Origin: Hebobacterum sp964559435 | GTDB lineage: Bacteria > Armatimonadota > Hebobacteria > Hebobacterales > Hebobacteraceae | Direction of reading: 5' to 3' | Assembly: GCA_964559435.1 (NCBI GenBank) | Contig: CAZLHI010000006.1 | Location: forward strand, 60,088 to 124,087 | DNA: 64,000 nucleotides | Shown here: positions 34,781-43,269 of the stretch, one piece after another | Layout: each line of letters starts with the position of its first letter | How positions within the stretch are numbered: position 1 is the first letter of the stretch | The notes under the pieces: model-generated | What the model was told of the DNA's origin: nothing | Databases searched by the model: none | The model's input: the letters and a program-made list of their open reading frames with translations, nothing else | Program-made: the position numbers and the translations under genes

Positions 34781-34810
34781 AAAGAAGGACAATGGAGACA
34801 ACAGGCATAG
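34565..34810 (+). pseudogene. probable truncated cupin-type gene start
   Basis: ATG 34565 has a perfect RBS, AAGAGGAGG at 34547-34555. It begins MNDFPDFMKSKLNAIASRS, which resembles the N-terminus of small cupin-domain proteins found near sugar genes. After that the frame runs into the repeat element (QQQASPTYKDR..., then GC-rich palindrome) and stops after 81 codons, with no cupin barrel. I read it as a gene interrupted by the repeat insertion. The family link is from memory of the short N-terminal motif and is weak. Confidence 0.35.
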
Positions 34811-36081
34811 GCTTTGACAACCGTCTCCTCACCGATGAAGAGGTCCGCTCGACGGTCCTCGACGCGCTCGGGCAGGTGGATGTCGGCGGCCGGCGAGTGC
34901 TGCTCATCATCCCCGACCATACTCGCACTGCGCCCATCGGCAAGCTCTTCCGCCTGATTCACGAGGCCTGGTCGCCGGAGGCGGATCAGCTCGACTGCCT
35001 CATCGCCCTCGGCACCCACCCGCCAATGCCGGACGAGATGATCCTCCGGCGTGCGGAGATCACACCCGAGGAGCGCCAGACCACATTCGCCAACACGCGG
35101 TTCCTCAACCACCAGTGGAAGGACCCGGACGCGCTCGTGGAGATCGGCTCTCTGAGCGCGGGCGACATCGGCGAGATCACGGGCGGCCTCTTCGAGATGG
35201 CGGTCCCGATTACGGTCAATCGGCTCGTCTTCGACTACGACCTGCTGCTGATCGTCGGGCCGGTGTTCCCGCATGAGGTGGTCGGCTTCTCGGGCGGGAA
35301 CAAGTACCTCTTCCCAGGCATCGCGGGCCAGCACATCATCGACTTCTTCCATTGGCTCGGCGCGGTTATCACCAACCCGGTGATCAACGGCAACAAGTGG
35401 ACTCCCGTGCGCAAGGTGGTGGATCGCGCGGCCGCCATGGTCGAGACGCCCAAACTCGCGCTCTCCCTGGTCGTGAAGGGCAAGGACCTCGCCGGGCTTT
35501 ACTTCGGGAGGCCGGAGGATTCGTGGTCCGAGGCGGCCGATCTCTCGCAGAAGCTTCACATCGTCTACAAGGACCGGCCGTTCCACACGGTGCTCTCACA
35601 GGCGCCGGAGATGTACGACGATATCTGGACCGCGGGCAAGTGCATGTACAAGCTGGAGCCGGTGGTGGCCGACGGCGGCACGCTCATCATCTATGCCCCC
35701 CACGTCAAGGACATCTCCGTCACCCACGGCCACATAATCGAGGAGGTCGGCTACCACGCGCGGGACTACTTCCTCAAGCAATGGCACAAGTTCAAGCACC
35801 ATCCCTGGGGAGTACTCGCCCACTCCACCCACGTCAAGGGCATCGGCAGCTACGAGAACGGGATCGAGAGGCCGCGCGTGAACGTCGTCCTCGCCACGCA
35901 GATTCCGAAGGAGGTCTGCGACCGCATCAATCTCGGGTACATGGACCCGGCGACGATTGATCCGCAGGACTACGCCGACCGCGAAGACGAAGGCGTGCTG
36001 TACGTGCCCAAGGCGGGGGAGATTCTCTACCGACTCAAGAACGCCCCGTCAGCACTGGCGGGGAAGGCCGCGAACTCGTAG
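34792..36081 (+). CDS. LarA-family nickel-dependent racemase/epimerase
   Basis: A lactate-racemase-fold protein of 429 residues, expected to bind the nickel-pincer nucleotide and epimerise an alpha-hydroxyacid. It has the LarA landmarks: IIPDHTRTAP, LIALGTHPPM (first His), FPHEVVGFSGGNKYLFPGIAG (second His and the pincer Lys) and GQHIIDFFHWLG (third His). Its place beside uxaE suggests a sugar-acid or uronate substrate rather than lactate. No larB/C/E maturation genes are in the window. ATG 34792 was chosen over ATG 34762, which lies inside the repeat element; AAGGA is very close to 34792, so this is not certain. Confidence 0.85.
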   Translation: METTGIGFDNRLLTDEEVRSTVLDALGQVDVGGRRVLLIIPDHTRTAPIGKLFRLIHEAWSPEADQLDCLIALGTHPPMPDEMILRRAEITPEERQTTFANTRFLNHQWKDPDALVEIGSLSAGDIGEITGGLFEMAVPITVNRLVFDYDLLLIVGPVFPHEVVGFSGGNKYLFPGIAGQHIIDFFHWLGAVITNPVINGNKWTPVRKVVDRAAAMVETPKLALSLVVKGKDLAGLYFGRPEDSWSEAADLSQKLHIVYKDRPFHTVLSQAPEMYDDIWTAGKCMYKLEPVVADGGTLIIYAPHVKDISVTHGHIIEEVGYHARDYFLKQWHKFKHHPWGVLAHSTHVKGIGSYENGIERPRVNVVLATQIPKEVCDRINLGYMDPATIDPQDYADREDEGVLYVPKAGEILYRLKNAPSALAGKAANS

Positions 36082-36100
36082 ATCGTGCAGGTGCACGGAA

Positions 36101-37678
36101 ATGCTCTCTGTTCTTCTCGAAACCCGCGAAATGACTCCCCCACTTCCCGATGCGAAGGCCGGGCCGCTCGCGGCGCGGATGGAGGAGGCCACCGGCTGGC
36201 GGCCTTACCCGCAGTCAATCACGGCGGCGGGACGGGTCGTCGCCTTCCTCGCGCGCCGCGGCACGGAGAAGCGGCTCTGCCTCCTCTGGGAGAAGGGCTC
36301 GCGGCCGGATCTCGTCTCGGACTTCTGCGGGGAGCGGATGTCAGCGGAGATCGAGGGCGTAAAGCTCGCCGGCCAGGCCGGCTATCTCGATCATACGAAT
36401 GCCGAGGGCCTGCGGAAGCACTTCTCGTTCACGCGGCCGCAGCTCATCGGCGTCCAGCCATCCTTCGGGGCCGGCGATCGGCTCGGCCTGGCCACCCCGG
36501 CACACGTCCGCGCCGTCCGCGGCGCCGGTGTCCAGCCGTTCTTTGCGCAGCAGTCGATCCGCGAGATGACTCGCACCGGCCGCACGCCCGAGCAGGTGAT
36601 GGACAGCGCAACCTTCGGGGTGTTCCAGGAGGGGTGGCGCGAGGCGTTTGGCGCGGATGCCGACCATCTCAAGACCACAGATGACATCGACGCCACCATT
36701 GCGGCCGGATTCACGATGTTCACAATCGACCCCGGAGAGCATGTGGACAACGAAGCCGAAACATACGACAGCGTTGCTCTGAGGAAGAAGTTCGAGGCGC
36801 TGCCGTGGGAGCAGCTCGAAACAACGATGGTGGACGAGTGCGCTCGCTGTATCGGCAAGAGCGTCCGGCTTCCCGACGACTCGGTCGTCACGCTCGATGA
36901 AGAGACGTTGTTCCGCGCGGCCGTGAAATACGGCCGCGCGCTTGCGCACACTGCAGGGATGTATCGACACCTGAAGGCAAAGATGGGAGACCGCCCCTTC
37001 GAGTTGGAGATGTCGGTGGATGAGACGGCCACACCGACATCGATTGAGGAGCATGTCTTTGTGGCCGGCGAGCTGAGAAGGCTTGGAGTCGAATGGGTGA
37101 GCCTCGCGCCAAGGTTCGTGGGCGAGTTCGAGAAGGGAGTGGACTACATCGGCGACCTCGCTGCTTTCGAGAGGAGCTTTGCTGCGCACGTGGCCGTCGC
37201 CAAGCACTTCGGACCCTACAAGATCAGCATCCACTCGGGCAGCGACAAGTTCTCGATCTACCCCATCGCCGCTCGCCTGGCTGGCGACCTGGTCCACCTG
37301 AAGACGGCCGGCACGAGCTACCTCGAGGCCCTGCGGGCCATCGCCGCAATCGACTCAGCGCTGTTCCGGGAGATACTCGCCTTCGCCATCGAGCGATATC
37401 CAGAGGATCGTGCCTCCTACCATGTATCGGCCGATGTGAGCAAAGCTCCGCTCCCCGAAAGCCTGAGTGATTGCGACCTGTCGGCTGTCCTCGACCAGTT
37501 TGATGCGCGAGAGGCGCTGCATGTCACCTTCGGGTCAGTCCTCACCGCGCAGGAGGGAGGCGGCCCCCGCTTCAAAGACCGACTGATGCGCGCGCTGGAG
37601 GAGCACGAGGAAATCCACTACGATAGAGTTCGCGCCCACATCGAGCGTCACGTCCGTCCGTTTGCCAGGGGCGGATGA
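36101..37678 (+). CDS. uxaE: tagaturonate epimerase
   Basis: Epimerises D-tagaturonate to D-fructuronate in galacturonate breakdown, replacing UxaB/UxaA in bacteria such as Thermotoga maritima. The 525-residue protein shows the family pattern LIGVQPSFGAGDRLGLATPAHVRAV, FFAQQSIREMTRTGRTPEQVMD, GFTMFTIDPGEHVDNEA, VDETATPTSIEEHVFVAGEL and YKISIHSGSDKFSIYP. It has about 40 more residues than the Thermotoga enzyme, mostly at the N-terminus. ATG 36101 or 36131 could be the start; neither has a strong RBS. It lies between the LarA-like gene and the HAD phosphatase, all on the plus strand. Confidence 0.9.
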   Translation: MLSVLLETREMTPPLPDAKAGPLAARMEEATGWRPYPQSITAAGRVVAFLARRGTEKRLCLLWEKGSRPDLVSDFCGERMSAEIEGVKLAGQAGYLDHTNAEGLRKHFSFTRPQLIGVQPSFGAGDRLGLATPAHVRAVRGAGVQPFFAQQSIREMTRTGRTPEQVMDSATFGVFQEGWREAFGADADHLKTTDDIDATIAAGFTMFTIDPGEHVDNEAETYDSVALRKKFEALPWEQLETTMVDECARCIGKSVRLPDDSVVTLDEETLFRAAVKYGRALAHTAGMYRHLKAKMGDRPFELEMSVDETATPTSIEEHVFVAGELRRLGVEWVSLAPRFVGEFEKGVDYIGDLAAFERSFAAHVAVAKHFGPYKISIHSGSDKFSIYPIAARLAGDLVHLKTAGTSYLEALRAIAAIDSALFREILAFAIERYPEDRASYHVSADVSKAPLPESLSDCDLSAVLDQFDAREALHVTFGSVLTAQEGGGPRFKDRLMRALEEHEEIHYDRVRAHIERHVRPFARGG

Positions 37679-37715
37679 TGTGAGAGCCGCAATACGTTGA
37701 ATGGAGGAGTCCCGT

Positions 37716-38609
37716 ATGACAGCCGCTGACCCGCAGGCTCCGCTGAAGGGCTTCGAACCGCAGCATGAGTTCTTCGTCGGCATCGACTCCGATGGCTGCG
37801 CCTTCGACACGATGGAGATCAAGCACAAGGAGTGCTTCATCCCCAACATCATCAAGCACTGGGGCCTGCAGCCTGTCTCGAAGTATGCCCGAGAAGCAGG
37901 TGAGTTCGTCAACCTCTACTCGAAGTGGCGGGGGATCAACCGGTTCCCGGCCCTGCTGATGGTGTTTGACCTCTTGGCCGATCGGCCGGAGGTGCAGCGG
38001 CGCGGAGTGAAGATGCCGGAGGTGCCATCCCTGCGCCAGTGGGCGGAATCCGAAACCAGGCTCGGGAACCCGGCGCTGAAGGCCGCGGTCGAGAAGACCG
38101 GGGACCCGGTGCTGAAGCGGGCACTGCTGTGGAGCGAGGCCGTCAACGCCGCCATAGCCGACATGGTACATGGCATCCCGCCGTTCCCATTTCTGTGCGA
38201 GTCGCTCGAGAAGCTCTGCCGGCAGGCCGATGCCGTGGTTGTCTCGGCCACGCCGGGCGAGGCCCTTCAGCGGGAGTGGGAAGAGCACGACATCGCCAAG
38301 CACTGCTGCGTCATCGCAGGCCAGGAGATGGGCAGCAAGAAGGAGCACCTCGAACTGGCCGCGGCCGGCAAGTACCCAAAGGACCAGGCCCTCATGATTG
38401 GGGACGCTCCCGGGGACCTGAAGGCCGCCCGCGCCAACACCCTCCTGTTCTACCCGATAAATCCGGGGGCCGAAGAGGAGTCCTGGCAGCGATTCTACGA
38501 GGAGGCTCTGGACAGGTTCTTCTCAGGCTCTTACGCGGGCGCCTACGAGGAGAAGCTGGTGGAGGAGTTCGAGGCAATCCTGCCCGAAACGCCCCCCTGG
38601 AAGCGGTGA
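37716..38609 (+). CDS. HAD-family phosphatase
   Basis: A 297-residue HAD hydrolase, probably a sugar-phosphate phosphatase. Motif I is FVGIDSDGCAFDTM, nucleophile Asp24 and acid/base Asp26. ADAVVVSATPGEAL supplies motif II Ser/Thr, KKEHLELA the motif III Lys, and MIGDAPGDLKAA motif IV. A long helical cap (about 45-190) with SKWRGINRFPALLMVFDLL is unusual for small HADs and may set specificity. ATG 37716 follows GGAGGAG by 6 bases; the ATG at 37701 overlaps that RBS and is rejected. It is the last gene of the gnd-uxaE group. Confidence 0.88.
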   Translation: MTAADPQAPLKGFEPQHEFFVGIDSDGCAFDTMEIKHKECFIPNIIKHWGLQPVSKYAREAGEFVNLYSKWRGINRFPALLMVFDLLADRPEVQRRGVKMPEVPSLRQWAESETRLGNPALKAAVEKTGDPVLKRALLWSEAVNAAIADMVHGIPPFPFLCESLEKLCRQADAVVVSATPGEALQREWEEHDIAKHCCVIAGQEMGSKKEHLELAAAGKYPKDQALMIGDAPGDLKAARANTLLFYPINPGAEEESWQRFYEEALDRFFSGSYAGAYEEKLVEEFEAILPETPPWKR

Positions 38610-38626
38610 GCCGGTCGGCCCTGCGA

Positions 38627-39682
38627 CTACCCCCGCACAGCCTGCTCCAGACGATTGATCTGCTCCCGCGTCCCCATGGCGATCAATGTGTCACCCTGAT
38701 TGACGGTCGTGTTCGGTCGCGGGTTCGTCCGCAGTTCTCTGTCCTTGGAGAGCACGGCCAAGATCATCGCGCCGCCCTCCTGCATCACGCCAGAGCCAAG
38801 CATTGGCTTCCCCAATACGGGCGAGTCGTCGGGGACCGACACTGAACGGAAGTCGACATCGAAGGCTTCCTGGTGAAGGACCTGCTCGATGAAGTGAACG
38901 ACTCCCGGCTCAACTGCGGCGTAGGCTAGGTCGCGGCCGCCCCCCACATACGGCGAGTGCACGCTATTCGCTCCGGCGCGCCTGAGCTTGTTGACCGTCT
39001 CCGCCCGGCTCGCCCTGGCAACGATGTACAGAGTTGGGTTGAGAACACGAGCGCTCATCACAATGAAGAGGTTGTCCTCATCGGTGGCGACGGCCGCGAT
39101 CAGGCACCGTGCGCGCTCCACTCCCGCCGCGTCGAGATGCTCGTCCTGGGTGGCATTCCCCTCAACACACGGCACTTCCATCTCCTGGAGCTGCTCAATC
39201 GCTTCTGGGTCCTGCTCGATGACGACCACTGGCAGGCCGCGGCGGCGGAGCTGATGGGCGGTCTCCTGCCCCATTCGCCCGTATCCGCAGACGATGTAGT
39301 GATCCCGCATCTCTCTCAAGGCCCGCAGCCTCCTTCTGCGCTGCACCTCAGCGCTTAGTTGCTGACCGAGGAGAAGCGTGGCGGCGGTGCGCACAGCGAG
39401 AGCCACCAGCGCAACTCCAGTGATGGCGAAGGCCGTCGTGAAGAGGCGGCCGGTTTGGCTGAGAGGGTGAACTTCCCTGAAGCCAATGGTCGTGAGCGTC
39501 AAGACGGCCATATACACGCCGTCCACGACCGACCACGGGGTACCGCTGAGCTCGCTCTCAACAAAGAGGTAGAAGAAGACGGCGCCGCTCATCAGGGCGA
39601 GGAGCGTGGCCAGCAGGATCCAGAGCTGCCGTCCCGACCGTCGTATCTCGCGGAGAGGTATCCGTTCGCCGGAGATGCTCAC
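38627..39682 (-). CDS. potassium channel with RCK (TrkA-N/TrkA-C) domains, atypical filter
   Basis: A 351-residue 2TM potassium-channel-like protein. The first helix LWILLATLLALMSGAVFFYLF, a pore loop, and the second helix AFAITGVALVALAVRTAATLLL are followed by a TrkA-N NAD-binding domain (HYIVCGYGRMGQETAHQL) and a TrkA-C domain at the C-terminus (LGKPMLGSGV ... GDTLIAMGT). The selectivity filter reads TTIGFREV where TVGYGD/E is standard, so the second Gly is Arg. Variants of this kind occur in MthK-like proteins, but ion selectivity is uncertain. GTG start 39682. It stands alone. Confidence 0.88.
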   Translation of the reverse strand: MSISGERIPLREIRRSGRQLWILLATLLALMSGAVFFYLFVESELSGTPWSVVDGVYMAVLTLTTIGFREVHPLSQTGRLFTTAFAITGVALVALAVRTAATLLLGQQLSAEVQRRRRLRALREMRDHYIVCGYGRMGQETAHQLRRRGLPVVVIEQDPEAIEQLQEMEVPCVEGNATQDEHLDAAGVERARCLIAAVATDEDNLFIVMSARVLNPTLYIVARASRAETVNKLRRAGANSVHSPYVGGGRDLAYAAVEPGVVHFIEQVLHQEAFDVDFRSVSVPDDSPVLGKPMLGSGVMQEGGAMILAVLSKDRELRTNPRPNTTVNQGDTLIAMGTREQINRLEQAVRG

Positions 39683-39766
39683 GCTTCCGCCTCTTCTGCC
39701 GGCGAAAACGAGACTCCTCTTAGGGCCAACTCACCGGCCGGTGGTCCTTCTGCCCGCCGCGCCCCC

Positions 39767-40969
39767 TCATTGCAGGATCGGCTTCAGCTCGACGCGTCGC
39801 CCCTCCTCCGCCGCGACGTAGGCGGCGTATAGGACGAGAGTGACGTCCCTGGCCAGCATGAAGCCCGACGTTGGCTCCCGATCCTCGGCGATGGCGGCGG
39901 CGAAATCCGCCATCTCCTGCGGGTAGCCCTGGTTCCAGTCTTCCTCGGGCGACGGGAAGGTCCATCCGCCCTTGGTTTCGATCTTCTCCGTGATGTACTC
40001 GTCGCCGAAGATCTCGGGCGCAGGCGCGTAGGCGACGCATGCGTTGTTAGGGTTGATGTTGGCGCGGATGCGGGCGTTCGATAGATAGGCTTCGAGGTAG
40101 TTGTGGACGCCGCCAAGGGTTGTATCGCCGGCGGCGATCTCGGCAACAGATGCGTCGTCGAATTTCAGCACCATGAGGCCCCAGTCTTCGACGTCCTTCC
40201 AATCCATCTTGATATGATGCTTCTTCTCCTGCTTGACGGACTCAATCCACGTCAGGTTCCCGACCTCACACATCACCGAGGCCGGGCGAATCGGCCGCCC
40301 GAACTTCTTCTGCCCTTCCCACTGCTTCAGCTGCAGAACGGCACCGAGAGGATGCGAGCCCTTCAGCACGAGCGACCCGCCCCCCGCCGTCCGCCATTGC
40401 TTCGCGTAGACGGACGGAGAGCCGGAGTGCGACTCCTCCGCCTGGATTCGCATGATGGTGCCGCCCGCCGCGTCGGCCAGGCGGCGCAGCTTCACAAAGG
40501 CAGGCGCATACACCCAGTTCTCTGCGTAGCAGAACTTCACGCCTGCCTTCTCGAGGGCCCGGCCGATGGCATCACATTCCTGTTTGACGCGCTCAAGCAT
40601 ATCTCGCTTGGGTACCGTCCTGCCGATCAGCTCATCATCAGGCGTATCCGGCTCGCCGAAGTAACCGGTCAGGTGCTTCTCACAGATGATATGCTTGCCG
40701 GCCTTCGCCGCCTCGATCGAAAGCGCGGAGTGAACGTGATTCGGGACCGCGAGGTCTACGGCGTCCACCTCCACCGCGGCGAGCATGTCTCCCATAGTGC
40801 TGAAGTGCTTCGGAATCCTGTACTCGTGCGCGAAGGCGCCGGCGCGCTCCGCGCAGCGTCCGCAGACCGCGGCCACCTCGGCGACCTCCGCACCGAGCTG
40901 GCGCCATGCCCGCATGTGGAATTGCGCAGCGTTCCCGTACCCCACCAGGCCAATTCTCACCTTCGCCAT
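39767..40969 (-). CDS. Gfo/Idh/MocA-family oxidoreductase (copy 1)
   Basis: A 400-residue NAD(P)-dependent oxidoreductase of the glucose-fructose oxidoreductase / inositol dehydrogenase family. IGLVGYGNAAQFH (about 5-17) is the cofactor motif. The second domain has EESHSGSPSVYAKQWRTAGGGSLVLKGSHPLG. The conserved EKP (lysine of the active site followed by Pro) reads ICEKHLTG here, while the neighbouring paralog has CEKPLTG. GGAGG precedes the ATG. It is a tandem duplicate of the gene at 41006-42208, which has the same length. The substrate is likely a sugar or cyclitol derivative. Confidence 0.92.
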   Translation of the reverse strand: MAKVRIGLVGYGNAAQFHMRAWRQLGAEVAEVAAVCGRCAERAGAFAHEYRIPKHFSTMGDMLAAVEVDAVDLAVPNHVHSALSIEAAKAGKHIICEKHLTGYFGEPDTPDDELIGRTVPKRDMLERVKQECDAIGRALEKAGVKFCYAENWVYAPAFVKLRRLADAAGGTIMRIQAEESHSGSPSVYAKQWRTAGGGSLVLKGSHPLGAVLQLKQWEGQKKFGRPIRPASVMCEVGNLTWIESVKQEKKHHIKMDWKDVEDWGLMVLKFDDASVAEIAAGDTTLGGVHNYLEAYLSNARIRANINPNNACVAYAPAPEIFGDEYITEKIETKGGWTFPSPEEDWNQGYPQEMADFAAAIAEDREPTSGFMLARDVTLVLYAAYVAAEEGRRVELKPILQ

Positions 40970-41005
40970 CAGAGAACCTCCGAACCCGTCGAGCGCCCTT
41001 CAGCG

Positions 41006-42208
41006 TCACGCAAGAATGGGCGCCAGGTCAACGCGCCGCCCCTCCTCCGCGCTCACATAGGCCGCGTAGAGAACCAAAGTGACCTCTCGCGCGAGCGTTG
41101 CACCCGATACGGGCTGCCTGTCCTCTCTGATCGCAGCCACGAAGTCGGCCACCTCCTGCGGGTAGCCTTGATGCCAGTCTTCGTCCGGGGATGGGAAGGT
41201 CCAGCCGCCCTTCGTCTCTATCTTCTCGCTGATGTACTCTGGGTCGAAGATCGTGCCCTCGGGCGCATAGGCGACACAAGAGTCATTGGGGTTGATGTTG
41301 GCACGCAAGCGTGCGTTGGACAGGTAGGCTTCCAAGTAGTTATGGACGCCGCCCAGGGTCGTGTCCCCAGCCTTCACCTCCGCCACCGACCCGTCCTCGA
41401 ACTTGACGACGATGATCCCCCAGTCCTCGACGTCCTGCCAACCCGTGCGGACGTAGTGCGTGCGCTCTTTCTTGAAGGCATCGATCCAGGTCAGGTTGCC
41501 GACCTCGCAGACCACCGAGGCCGCCCTGATTGGCTCGCCGTGCTTCTCTTCTCCCTCCCACCACTTGAGCTGCAGGGCCGCGCCCAGCGGATGCGAGCCC
41601 TTCACCATGAGAGACCCCCCGCCGGAGGACTTCCATCGCTTCGCGTACTCGGCGTGCGAGCCGGAATGCGATTCCTCGGCCTCGATGCGCAGAATCGTGC
41701 CGCCGGCGGCCTTCGCCAGGCTCCACAGCTTCACGTAGGAAGGTGCGTAGAGCCAGTTCTCGGCGTATCCGAACTTCATGCCGGAGCTCTCTACGGCCTG
41801 CATCACGCGGTTGACTTCGCGCTTCGCCTCTTCGAGCATCTGACTCTTGGGCACCGTCTTCCCAATCAGCTCGTCATCCTTCGTCTCGGGTCCGCCGAAG
41901 TAGCCAGTCAGCGGCTTCTCGCAAAGGCAATGCTTGCCGGCCTCGGCCGCAGCGATGATGAAGGGCGCGTGGAGATGGTTGGGGACCGCAAGATCGACGG
42001 CGTCGACGTCTACTCTATCCAGCAGCTCCTCCATGCTGCCGAAGGCAGCCGGGATCCCGTGGTCCTGAGCGAATTCCTCCGCCATCTCCTGGGGCACACC
42101 GCAGACAGCCATCACCTGGCACTGCTCAGGCGGGAGCTTCTTGTATCCCTCGATGTGAAGATTGGCGGAGAATCCGCAGCCAACAAGGCCAACGCGAATT
42201 GGCGCCAT
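41006..42208 (-). CDS. Gfo/Idh/MocA-family oxidoreductase (copy 2)
   Basis: A paralog of the preceding gene, exactly the same length (400 residues) and very similar throughout. Both share EESHSGS, GGWTFPSP, QGYP, LGGVHNYLEAYLSNAR and the ending VTLVLYAAYV. The cofactor loop is VGLVGCGFSANLH, and the EKP motif is normal (CEKPLTGYFGG). GAGGAG lies upstream of the ATG. The likely role is NAD(P)-linked oxidation/reduction of a sugar or inositol-like compound. Retention of two copies with different active-site motifs suggests divided substrates. Confidence 0.93.
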   Translation of the reverse strand: MAPIRVGLVGCGFSANLHIEGYKKLPPEQCQVMAVCGVPQEMAEEFAQDHGIPAAFGSMEELLDRVDVDAVDLAVPNHLHAPFIIAAAEAGKHCLCEKPLTGYFGGPETKDDELIGKTVPKSQMLEEAKREVNRVMQAVESSGMKFGYAENWLYAPSYVKLWSLAKAAGGTILRIEAEESHSGSHAEYAKRWKSSGGGSLMVKGSHPLGAALQLKWWEGEEKHGEPIRAASVVCEVGNLTWIDAFKKERTHYVRTGWQDVEDWGIIVVKFEDGSVAEVKAGDTTLGGVHNYLEAYLSNARLRANINPNDSCVAYAPEGTIFDPEYISEKIETKGGWTFPSPDEDWHQGYPQEVADFVAAIREDRQPVSGATLAREVTLVLYAAYVSAEEGRRVDLAPILA

Positions 42209-42269
42209 ACCGCAGGCTCCTCCTCGGAACTCATCTCCAGCGCGGCCGATGCCGGCGCGCCATCGAGAC

Positions 42270-43238
42270 CTACCTCTCGTAGACCTCGGGATTCACGACA
42301 TACTGCGGCCGCTCCCCATTGAACACGGCCATGATGGCGTCGACGACCCCGTTTCCCATGGCGAGCAGTGCGCCGGGGGTATTGGACGACACGTGCGGCA
42401 TGGTGACCGTCCGCTCGCACTTGAGCAACCGGCTGTCGGTGGGCGGCTCAGTAGCGTAGACATCCAGGCCAGCGCCGAAGATGCGGCCCTCCTCCAGCGC
42501 GTCTGCGAGGGCATCCTCGTCCACAAGCGCGCCCCGCGCCGTGTTCACCAGGATGGCGGTCCTCTTCATGAGCCCGATCTTCTCTCCATCGATGATGCGC
42601 CGCGTTTCGTCGGTCACCGGCATGTGGAGGCAGACGAAGTCCGCCTCCTTCATGACTTGCTCGAGCGAGTCGGCGCGCTCTACGCCATGCTCGGCCGCAA
42701 AGGCCTGGTCGAAGTAGGGGTCATATGCGAGGACGCGAGCATCGAACCCGCGGCACCGTCGCGCCACGCCCTTGCCGATCCGCCCCAGCCCGAGTATCCC
42801 GACTGTCGCCCGGAACAGATCGACGCCGTAGGTGTTGACCCATTGCCCGGCCTTCGTTGTCCGATCACCTTCGGGGATGTGTCGAGCGACGGCGAGCATG
42901 AGGGCCAGCGTCATGTCGGCCACGGCCTCTGCATTCGCGCCCGGGAGATTCGCAACAACTATGCCGCGCCTCGTACATTCGGCGATGTCTACCTGGTCGA
43001 TGCCGGCGCCGTGACGAGCGACCACTTTGAGCCGGTCTGCCCGCGCGAAGGCTGCAGCCGAGAAGTCATCGACACCGGCGGCGCAGCCGTCGACGCCCTC
43101 CAACAGCGGCGCCAGCTCCTCCGCCGTCATGGGCCGCCCGTAGGGATTGTGAGCTATCTCGTAACCGGCCCCTACGAGCCGCTCCTCCGGCTCCTTGGTC
43201 ACCTCGCTGAAGGAAGTAGCGGTTATGAGGACCTTCAT
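42270..43238 (-). CDS. D-isomer-specific 2-hydroxyacid dehydrogenase (SerA-like)
   Basis: A 322-residue NAD-dependent 2-hydroxyacid dehydrogenase. ATVGILGLGRIGKGVARRCRGF is the cofactor-binding motif, VVARHGAGIDQVDI the substrate-binding Arg region, ILVNTARGALVDEDAL contains the catalytic Arg, and TVTMPHVSSNTPGAL supplies the catalytic His. It lacks the SerA regulatory ACT domain. By the company it keeps it may oxidise a sugar-acid or glycerate rather than make serine. ATG 43238 is preferred because GAGG lies just upstream, and the open frame before it is not conserved. Its neighbours on the same strand are the fused DHOD-GltD protein and the Gfo/Idh pair. Confidence 0.9.
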   Translation of the reverse strand: MKVLITATSFSEVTKEPEERLVGAGYEIAHNPYGRPMTAEELAPLLEGVDGCAAGVDDFSAAAFARADRLKVVARHGAGIDQVDIAECTRRGIVVANLPGANAEAVADMTLALMLAVARHIPEGDRTTKAGQWVNTYGVDLFRATVGILGLGRIGKGVARRCRGFDARVLAYDPYFDQAFAAEHGVERADSLEQVMKEADFVCLHMPVTDETRRIIDGEKIGLMKRTAILVNTARGALVDEDALADALEEGRIFGAGLDVYATEPPTDSRLLKCERTVTMPHVSSNTPGALLAMGNGVVDAIMAVFNGERPQYVVNPEVYER

Positions 43239-43269
43239 GTACCTCACTCTCCTCGGCCCACCCAAGACG

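Noticed and set aside
40103..42322. A 739-codon open frame on the plus strand across both Gfo/Idh/MocA genes
   Set aside because: It is antisense to two well-conserved enzymes and its translation is Arg/His/Leu-rich without any motif; such long antisense frames are expected in GC-rich DNA.
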